A DNA stretch of 11,130 nucleotides, taken from assembly GCA_900756495.1 (NCBI GenBank), contig CAAEKI010000230.1, positions 1 to 11,130 of the forward strand. Direction: 5' to 3'. Each line of letters starts with the position of its first letter. Position 1 is the stretch's first letter. Below are positions 6,573 through 11,130 of the stretch, one piece after another. The notes beneath the pieces are model-generated. The model was not told where the DNA came from, did no database searches, and saw only the letters and a list, made by a program, of their open reading frames with translations. Both the position numbers and the translations under genes were made by a program. This DNA is from an uncultured Oscillospiraceae bacterium (lineage in GTDB: Bacteria > Bacillota > Clostridia > Oscillospirales > Oscillospiraceae).

Positions 6573-6781
6573 AGAGGGGCTTAAGCCCCTCTTGGTTACC
6601 ATAAAGCACTGAAGCGGGAAGCCGTCAAGGGTGCCGTAGGTAAGGCGGAGCCGATCCCTTGACGACTTCCTGCTTCGGTGCTACCAGCAGGTCGGAGCCT
6701 GCTGGCGTGTCCCCCTCGGAGAGCGCACGGCTGCCGTCAGGCAGTACCACCGCCCGCTTGCGGGTGGTGAGTAAGTGCGCC
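6573..6781. repeat. Dense series of GC-rich stems, candidate structured RNA or mobile-element segment
   Basis: This intergenic region (6442-6887) contains no convincing gene. It holds in order: a 20-bp perfect palindrome (6573-6592); a 27-bp arm pair (6605-6631 with 6656-6682) around a 24-nt loop with further short stems; an 8-bp perfect hairpin CCAGCAGG/CCTGCTGG (6684-6705); and an apparent three-way junction closed by GCGCAC/GTGCGC (6723-6728, 6775-6780) enclosing CTGCC-GTCA-GGCAG and a CCGC/GCGG stem at 6746-6768. In the 27-bp pair, read as plus-strand RNA, two of three non-Watson-Crick positions are G.U and one is C.A; read as minus-strand RNA there are two A.C and one G.U. This favours a plus-strand RNA. 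I cannot match it to a named RNA family. Intergenic DNA of a conjugative element is the main alternative. Confidence 0.6.
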
Positions 6782-6813
6782 CTTGGTATAAATACTTTCT
6801 GAGCAGGGACAAC

Positions 6814-6843
6814 TTGAAAGCGATTTTCTTTGTGTGCTATAGT
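6814..6843 (+). promoter_or_regulatory. Extended -10 promoter of the aldo/keto reductase gene
   Basis: TTGAAA (6814-6819), an 18-nt spacer and TATAGT (6838-6843), with TG at 6835-6836 one base before the -10 box. The predicted start near 6850 is about 38 nt before the ATG. Confidence 0.6.
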
Positions 6844-6887
6844 TATGCTAAACAGAGCGATAAATCGAGATTTGTGGAGGGAATATT

Positions 6888-7898
6888 ATGTGCAAAAGAC
6901 TACTTGGCAACATAGAGGTATCTTCTATTGGGATGGGGTGCATGGGGTTTTCGCATGGATATGGAAAGGTGCCAGCAGAAGACTACGCAATAGCAGCGAT
7001 TCGTGCTGCACATGATTTTGGGTGTACTTTTTTCGATACGGCTGAAACATATGGAAGAGAACAGTTTTTTCCCGGTCATAATGAGCAACTTCTCGGCAAA
7101 GCGGTTGAACCGTTCAGGAAGAATGTCGTAGTGGCTACTAAACTGCATGTTTCTTCAGAAGAATATTTTGAAACAAAAGATTTGAATAAGATCATCCGCT
7201 GTCATCTGGACGCGTCTATGCAAAATCTTCGGACGGACTATGTGGACTTGTATTATCTGCATCGCTATAATGAAGATATTGAAATGGAATCTGTTGCAGA
7301 TATTATGGGAAAACTGATACAAGAGGGGCTTATTCGCGGTTGGGGAGTTTCGCAGGTAGGTGTCGATTTATTAAAAAAAGCTCATGAAACAACACCAGTT
7401 AGTGCGGTACAGAATCTCTACAATATGCTGGAACGGGATTGCGAAAAAGATGTACTGCCGTATTGTATGGAATACGGAATAGGCGTTGTTCCATTTTCTC
7501 CCATTGCAAGTGGATTTCTTTCGGGAAAAGTGACGGCTGATACAAAATTTGAGGGGGACGATGTGCGCCAGTTTGTTCCGCAATTACAAAAAGACAATTT
7601 GCTTGCTAATCAACCAGTTCTAGATATACTGAATCGATATGCAGCGGAGAAGGGAGCAACCAATGCCCAAATTTCGTTGGCTTGGATGCTGAAGAAATAT
7701 CCTAATATTGTCCCAATCCCTGGCTCAAAAAACAAAGAGCGCATTCTTGAAAATTTGGGTGCATGGAATGTCAAATTAACAAACGAAGAAGCTGACAGTT
7801 TAGAGAAGGCACTTAGTGTCATAACAATATATGGACATAGAGGGCATGAGGAATCTCAACAAAAATCGTTTTCACATAATTGGAGAACAAATGCCTAA
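6888..7898 (+). CDS. Aldo/keto reductase
   Basis: This 336-residue oxidoreductase of the aldo/keto reductase superfamily should use NADPH to reduce an aldehyde or ketone. The catalytic tetrad is visible as D50 and Y55 (FFDTAETYG), K85 (VVATKLHV) and H125 (DLYYLHRYN). The cofactor end has VPFSPIASGFLSGK near 203-216 and IPGSKNKERILENLGA near 284-299. The layout fits the broad YakC/AKR13-type bacterial family. GGAGGG (6876-6881) lies 6 nt before the ATG. Codon use is strongly AT-rich (many AAA, GAA, TTT, ATT) compared with the GC-rich leuA, cyclase and corrinoid genes, which suggests horizontal acquisition or a different expression history. It has its own promoter and no operon partner. The substrate cannot be told from sequence. 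Confidence 0.93.
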   Translation: MCKRLLGNIEVSSIGMGCMGFSHGYGKVPAEDYAIAAIRAAHDFGCTFFDTAETYGREQFFPGHNEQLLGKAVEPFRKNVVVATKLHVSSEEYFETKDLNKIIRCHLDASMQNLRTDYVDLYYLHRYNEDIEMESVADIMGKLIQEGLIRGWGVSQVGVDLLKKAHETTPVSAVQNLYNMLERDCEKDVLPYCMEYGIGVVPFSPIASGFLSGKVTADTKFEGDDVRQFVPQLQKDNLLANQPVLDILNRYAAEKGATNAQISLAWMLKKYPNIVPIPGSKNKERILENLGAWNVKLTNEEADSLEKALSVITIYGHRGHEESQQKSFSHNWRTNA

Positions 7899-8136
7899 GC
7901 GCATTTTATAATAATAATTCCCATTTGTCGGGGAGCTGAATAAGATGGAGCATGGCCACCTACCAGCGTGCCATGTGCCCCATTGTATATGCGTCTCCTT
8001 TCCCTCTGCTGGTTGTCACTCTGCCACAAATGAACCGTCAGCCGATGTAATGCAGTAGGCGGTGTAAACCACCCTTTATACAGTAACTCCCAGATTGAGA
8101 TTGAATCGCGATATGCTTTGCTGCTATAAGTCAGTG
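7899..8136. other. Non-coding stretch between the aldo/keto reductase and tRNA-Gln
   Basis: I find no convincing gene in these 238 bases. On the minus strand an AAAGGAG motif near 8002 precedes ATG at 7986 and a seven-codon ORF (MGHMARW, then TAG). In the same frame the reading continues after the stop as VAMLHLIQLPDKWELLL, ending at another stop. A minor inverted pair CATGGC/GCCATG overlaps this ORF. It could be a leader peptide, a decayed gene end or a mobile-element remnant. No terminator with a U-tract follows the reductase gene closely. Confidence 0.4.
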
Positions 8137-8191
8137 AAAATAAAAGCCGCCGAAATCCATTAAAACCAAGGATTTCGGCGGCTTTTATTTT
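8137..8191 (-). terminator. Terminator of tRNA-Gln with a 22-bp perfect stem
   Basis: Positions 8137-8158 and 8170-8191 form a perfect 22-bp stem with an 11-nt loop. The core is GCCGCCGAAATCC, and both outer ends are A/T-rich, so it works as a terminator in either direction. The right arm includes the last base of the tRNA CCA (8191), leaving no spacer after the tRNA. It would also stop plus-strand transcripts from the reductase gene. Confidence 0.85.
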
Positions 8192-8264
8192 GGCAGCCGG
8201 AGAAGGATTCGAACCCTCACAAACAGAGTCAGAGTCTGTCGTGCTACCCTTACACAATCCGGCT
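8191..8264 (-). tRNA. tRNA-Gln (anticodon CUG)
   Basis: The 74 bases fold as a full cloverleaf on the minus strand. The acceptor stem is AGCCGGA/TCCGGCT with discriminator G and encoded CCA (8193-8191). The D stem GTGT/GCAC has loop AAGGGTA. The anticodon stem ACAGA/TCTGT has loop CTCTGAC, giving anticodon CUG, which reads CAG. The T arm is GAGGG-TTCGAAT-CCTTC. All stems pair (a few G.U), so it appears functional. Confidence 0.95.
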
Positions 8265-8298
8265 ATTTTACACATGCCCTTTCACAAGCGCGAAATTT

Positions 8299-8326
8299 AT
8301 TATACCAAACAGAACAGATTTGTCAA
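8299..8326 (-). promoter_or_regulatory. Promoter of tRNA-Gln
   Basis: Perfect consensus boxes TTGACA (8326-8321) and TATAAT (8304-8299) with a 16-nt spacer. The start near 8292 gives a 5' leader of about 28 nt to be removed by RNase P. Confidence 0.85.
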
Positions 8327-8373
8327 TAGGTTATTGAAAAAAATTTCCGGAAATGTGTTTTGGCAGAAGCATA

Positions 8374-9678
8374 TCAATCTTCGGTACTGCGCTCCTTTTC
8401 GCGCAGGATCCGGGAGTGCTGAATCCGAAAACGAGAGGGGGTAGTGCCGGTATGCCGTTGAAATACCTTTACAAAGTATGCCTGGTCCTCAAAACCGCAC
8501 ATATTGCAGATTTGAAGAATAGACAGTTCCGGCGAGGCGAGGAGGAGGACCTGGCTGTTTTCCACCCGGACCTGATTGAGATAGTGCCGGAAAGAACAGC
8601 CCTTTTCCTTGCGGAAGATGCTGCTGAAATAGTTGGGCGACATTCCCACGTGGGCGGCAACCTCTTCCAGTCCGATGGGGCGCATATAGTTCTGTCTGAT
8701 ATAGTTCAGTGCCCGGCGGAGCACCTTCCTGTGCTTGGATGGAGGAATATCGCTGATCAGGCCGGCGTACTGCTCCACCCGGTTCGAGAGCGAGAGCGTC
8801 ATATCCTCTATGTTGCGGGCGCTTTCCAGCTCCCGCATCGCCTTGCTGTTCAGGTTCAGGACAAAAAAGGGACTGGCGCCGCCGGCCATGGCGGCCCGGG
8901 AGGTCATAGTCAGCAGTTCCACTGCTCTGTCCCGAAATTCCTGGGGATTGCCCGCAGTGGAATACAGAATAAAGCCCATGAGCTCCTCTAGCCGCCGGCG
9001 CGCGGTGACCTCGTCGCCGGCACGGACAGCGGCGTTGAGCTGACGCTCCTTGACGGTAGGATATTCGCCGGGAAAGCCGTCATTCTTCCACTGCTGAACA
9101 AAGTCTCCCAAAGTCTGCTGCTGCTCGGTCTGCCGCTGCTGGCGCAGCAGGGACAGGCTGCTTCCTCCAATATAGACTGCGACGGCAAACAGCAGATTGG
9201 AAAAATGACTGAGCTGCTTGGGTTCCGCCCGATAAAAGGTGTTTAAGGCGCTGCGCAGCACCTCGCGATCTTCAGAAGACAGCACCTGGGCGAGTGAAGA
9301 GCTTGCCAGGTAGTCGTCCACGTCCATGAGCAGCACAGGACCGCACACCAGAGCGCCCACCTGTTGTCCGCCCTGCATCAGCGGGGAGGAGAAGTAGACC
9401 ATATCAGAGGGACAGGAATAGATATAGCGGCCGCCGAAGCGATGGGCCATCTCTGCGCCGTGGCGGTGTACGAGCGCGCAGTGAGGCGCTTCACCGGTCG
9501 CTTTTTGGAGCAGGCGGCACAGAACGCAGGTTTCCGTTTCCACACCGGCCCGGATGACCAGGGCGCCGCCGGCGTCAAACAGGCGGCAGGGTACGCCGGT
9601 GACCGCGTGAAGAGATTCCAGAATATCGCGGCCCGTATCCAGATCAAGCGGAGAAAAAGATTTGGAAGAAGTAGACAA
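8374..9678 (-). CDS. PocR-domain AraC-family transcriptional regulator
   Basis: This 434-residue regulator has two recognisable parts. The N-terminal region (about 15-175) has the PocR sensory pattern: C51-x2-C54, C67 and C89 within FGGRYIYSCPSDMVYFSSPL, then GGQQVGALVCGPV. The C-terminal about 100 residues are an AraC double helix-turn-helix: LNYIRQNYMRPIGLEEVAAHVGMSPNYFSSIFRKEKG, then ILQICNMCGFEDQAYFVKVFQRHTGTTPSRFR. A helical linker with a Q-rich stretch near 180-190 joins them. The start is TTG at 9676-9678, supported by AAAGGAG with 9 nt spacing; no ATG fits. PocR domains occur in regulators of propanediol use and, in many acetogens and clostridia, of corrinoid methyltransferase operons, and this gene is divergent from such an operon. 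It is probably its substrate-responsive activator (inference). A weak palindrome with a T-tract (8337-8354) follows the stop. Confidence 0.9.
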   Translation of the reverse strand: MSTSSKSFSPLDLDTGRDILESLHAVTGVPCRLFDAGGALVIRAGVETETCVLCRLLQKATGEAPHCALVHRHGAEMAHRFGGRYIYSCPSDMVYFSSPLMQGGQQVGALVCGPVLLMDVDDYLASSSLAQVLSSEDREVLRSALNTFYRAEPKQLSHFSNLLFAVAVYIGGSSLSLLRQQRQTEQQQTLGDFVQQWKNDGFPGEYPTVKERQLNAAVRAGDEVTARRRLEELMGFILYSTAGNPQEFRDRAVELLTMTSRAAMAGGASPFFVLNLNSKAMRELESARNIEDMTLSLSNRVEQYAGLISDIPPSKHRKVLRRALNYIRQNYMRPIGLEEVAAHVGMSPNYFSSIFRKEKGCSFRHYLNQVRVENSQVLLLASPELSILQICNMCGFEDQAYFVKVFQRHTGTTPSRFRIQHSRILREKERSTED

Positions 9679-9730
9679 AAACTGGAACTCCTTTCCGCGT
9701 GTGCTAATTTCGCCAAAATGATACAGTACG

Positions 9731-9759
9731 TTTTTACCATAGATCGTTGAAAATTACAA
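9731..9759 (-). promoter_or_regulatory. Possible promoter of the PocR/AraC gene
   Basis: TTGTAA (9759-9754), a 17-nt spacer and TAAAAA (9736-9731) on the minus strand. The -10 box is weak. Its -35 region lies next to the operon promoter on the other strand, as is common for a regulator that controls itself and a divergent target. Confidence 0.35.
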
Positions 9760-9773
9760 GAGCAAGGATCTGG

Positions 9774-9800
9774 CTTTCTGTATAATTAAATAACAGAAAG
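9774..9800 (+). promoter_or_regulatory. -10 box of the corrinoid operon inside a 7-bp inverted repeat
   Basis: A perfect TATAAT (9781-9786) has no good -35 box at 16-18 nt (TTACAA is 21 nt away, TTGAAA 28 nt). This is typical of an activator-dependent promoter. The -10 box is flanked by CTTTCTG (9774-9780) and CAGAAAG (9794-9800), a perfect inverted repeat that could be an operator or the base of a start-site hairpin. Confidence 0.5.
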
Positions 9801-9848
9801 GGAGAGGAGCTCCATATTTTTCTGCTTTTCAAACAAAAGGTTGGAGTT

Positions 9849-9868
9849 TTTAGACAAGTTTAGACAAG
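9849..9868 (+). repeat. Tandem 10-bp direct repeat next to the corrinoid gene RBS
   Basis: TTTAGACAAG occurs twice back to back (9849-9858 and 9859-9868). The second copy runs into the AAGGAG ribosome binding site (9866-9871). It may be a simple duplication or a binding site for a regulator or RNA-binding protein. Confidence 0.6.
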
Positions 9869-9880
9869 GAGTGGCCAAGA

Positions 9881-10516
9881 ATGAGTATTTTGTCCGAAAT
9901 GTCCGAAGCTCTGCAAAAGGGCAGAGCAAAGCTGGTCAAGGAGTTGGTGAACAAGGCGATTGAGGAGGGGTACTCCGCCAAGGAGATTTTGGAGAATGGT
10001 CTGCTGCCCGGCATGAACGTAGTGGGCGCGAAGTTTAAGAACAATGAGGTTTTCGTTCCAGAGGTACTGGTGGCCGCTCGCGCGATGAATGCGGGAACGG
10101 AGCTGCTCAAGCCGCTGATGAACGCAGCCGGGATGGAGCCCATTGGAAAGGCCTGCTTGGGAACCGTGAAGGGTGATCTGCACGACATCGGCAAAAACCT
10201 GGTGCGTATGATGCTTGAAGGGAAAGGGATTGAAGTGATCGACCTGGGCGTGGACGTCGCGCCCGAAACCTTTGTGCAGACGGCTAAGGAGCAGGGATGT
10301 CAGATCATCGCCTGTTCCGCGCTCCTGACCACCACGATGCCGGTGATGGCCGACGTGGTAAAGGCCGCAAAGGAGGCGGGGATTCGCAGCCAGGTCAAGA
10401 TTATGATTGGCGGCGCCCCCACCACAGAGCAGTTCTGCCAGAATATCGGCGCCGACGCCTATACGCCGGACGCTGCGTCCGCCGCAGAGAAGGCCGCCGA
10501 GCTCCTGACCGCATAA
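9881..10516 (+). CDS. Corrinoid protein of a B12-dependent methyltransferase system (MtbC/MttC-like)
   Basis: This 211-residue protein carries the methyl group on a cobalt-bound corrinoid between a substrate:corrinoid methyltransferase and a second methyltransferase. Residues 1-85 match the helical B12-binding cap (NGLLPGMNVVGAKFKNNEVFVPEVLVAARAM). The Rossmann-like domain has the D-x-H-x-x-G signature as D99-L-H101-D-I-G104, where H101 is the lower cobalt ligand, then SALLTTTM (146-153) and IGGAP (176-180). Length and order are those of MtaC/MtbC/MttC-type proteins. AAGGAG lies 9 nt before ATG 9881. It is followed after 18 nt by a UroD-family methyltransferase and divergent from a PocR/AraC regulator. 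The methyl donor (methylamine, betaine, methoxy compound, methanol) cannot be read from this subunit. Confidence 0.95.
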   Translation: MSILSEMSEALQKGRAKLVKELVNKAIEEGYSAKEILENGLLPGMNVVGAKFKNNEVFVPEVLVAARAMNAGTELLKPLMNAAGMEPIGKACLGTVKGDLHDIGKNLVRMMLEGKGIEVIDLGVDVAPETFVQTAKEQGCQIIACSALLTTTMPVMADVVKAAKEAGIRSQVKIMIGGAPTTEQFCQNIGADAYTPDAASAAEKAAELLTA

Positions 10517-10534
10517 AAGGAGGTGATGAAAAGA

Positions 10535-11130
10535 ATGAATATGAAGCAGTGGCTGGCGGATACCATGTCCGCTCAGACACGTAAAGCCATGCCTGTGCTG
10601 TCCTTTCCCTCTACGCAGCTGATGGGGATTACCGTCCGGGAGCTCATTGCCAGCAGCGACGACCAGGCCCGGGGAATGGCTGAGGTTGCCAAGCGCTGTC
10701 CTGCGGCGGCCTCTGTGTCCATGATGGATCTCTCGGTGGAGGCCGAGTGTTTTGGCGCGGAGATCCGGGTAACCGATGATGAAGTGCCCACGGTAATCGG
10801 AGCAGTGCTCCACTGTCCTGAGGATGCCGATCGGCTGGAAATTCCTTCGGTTGGAAGCGGACGGACCGGACTGTATGTGGAGGCCATTGGAAAAGCGAAA
10901 TCGCTGATTACGGACCGTCCGGTTTTCGCCGGCGTAATTGGCCCCTATTCTCTGGCGGGGCGCCTCATGGACATGACAGAAATTATGGTCAACTGCTATG
11001 AGGAGCCCGAGATGGTTCATACCACGCTGGAAAAGGCGGAGGCATTTCTCCTGGAGTACATCAAGGCGTACAAGGCGGTAGGGGCCGACGGCGTGGTCAT
11101 TGCAGAGCCGGCTGCAGGACTGTTGTCTCC
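10535..11130 (+). CDS. UroD-family corrinoid methyltransferase (MtaA/CmuA-like), 3' end beyond the window
   Basis: The frame is open from ATG 10535 to the window end, giving 198 residues of a protein that should be about 340 long. Family marks are VLSFPSTQLMGITVREL near 20-36, MDLSVEAECFGAEI near 68-81, FAGVIGPYSLAGRLMDMTEIM near 130-150 and VIAEPAAGLLS at the end. Such proteins move a methyl group from a corrinoid protein to a thiol or another acceptor; the zinc ligands of the C-terminal half are not visible. AGGAGG (10518-10523) lies 11 nt before this ATG. In-frame ATGs at 10526 (2 nt from the site) and 10541 (17 nt) are less well placed. The 18-nt gap from the corrinoid gene indicates one operon. 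Non-methanogens normally lack coenzyme M, so the acceptor may be tetrahydrofolate or unknown. Confidence 0.9.
   Translation, partial: MNMKQWLADTMSAQTRKAMPVLSFPSTQLMGITVRELIASSDDQARGMAEVAKRCPAAASVSMMDLSVEAECFGAEIRVTDDEVPTVIGAVLHCPEDADRLEIPSVGSGRTGLYVEAIGKAKSLITDRPVFAGVIGPYSLAGRLMDMTEIMVNCYEEPEMVHTTLEKAEAFLLEYIKAYKAVGADGVVIAEPAAGLLS

Noticed and set aside
6573..6781. CRISPR array or group II intron domain
   Set aside because: There are no regularly spaced direct repeats, and I see no domain V-like catalytic hairpin or reverse transcriptase.
8191..8264. tRNA-Gln as an active attachment site
   Set aside because: No integrase gene and no second copy of the tRNA 3' end were found in the window.
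7895..8275. 126-codon minus-strand open frame across tRNA-Gln and its terminator
   Set aside because: It runs through a functional tRNA and a perfect terminator stem and lacks a ribosome binding site.
9860..11020. 386-codon open frame on the minus strand opposite the corrinoid and methyltransferase genes
   Set aside because: It is histidine- and glycine-rich, matches no family, and spans two real genes and the gap between them.

Overview
The window looks like chromosomal DNA of an anaerobic Firmicute. It is GC-rich over most of its length, with strong GGAGG ribosome binding sites, sigma-A promoters, a T-box leader, a corrinoid methyltransferase cluster and a PocR/AraC regulator. A gut Oscillospiraceae relative (Flavonifractor/Oscillibacter type) is my inference from gene content and style, not something the sequence proves.

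Left third (1-3400, minus strand): a compact operon read right to left. A promoter at 3372-3399 is followed by a 46-aa small ORF (3337-3197), a sugar phosphate cyclase closest in its motifs to 2-deoxy-scyllo-inosose (DOI) synthase (3157-1937), a xylose-isomerase-like TIM-barrel protein with a GTG start (1932-1102), and a zinc-dependent medium-chain dehydrogenase (1087-86). The last three genes are 4 and 14 nt apart. Together they look like a small carbocycle (cyclitol) pathway: a cyclase makes the ring and the isomerase and dehydrogenase process it. No aminotransferase or glycosyltransferase is visible, so a classical aminoglycoside cluster is not supported. This is the most novel part of the window.

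3400-5640, minus strand: 2-isopropylmalate synthase (leuA) preceded by a T-box leader with its own sigma-A promoter, the canonical AGGGTGGTACCGCG element and an intrinsic terminator. Downstream, two successive hairpin terminators insulate leuA from the cyclase operon.

5640-7900, plus strand: a stretch visibly more AT-rich than its flanks, with a DUF554 membrane protein and an aldo/keto reductase, each with a recognisable promoter. Between them, 6473-6800 holds an inverted repeat and then a dense series of GC-rich stems. This looks like a structured RNA or part of a mobile element, and I cannot name it.

7900-8330: a non-coding stretch of unknown origin, then tRNA-Gln(CUG) on the minus strand with a strong promoter and a 22-bp perfect terminator stem that touches its CCA end.

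8374-11130: a PocR/AraC regulator (TTG start, minus) divergent from a corrinoid protein and the first 198 residues of a UroD-family corrinoid methyltransferase (plus). These are two of the usual three parts of a methylotrophic/demethylation system. The substrate-specific methyltransferase is not in the window. The shared 200-bp intergenic region carries a perfect -10 box inside an inverted repeat and a tandem 10-bp repeat next to the ribosome binding site.
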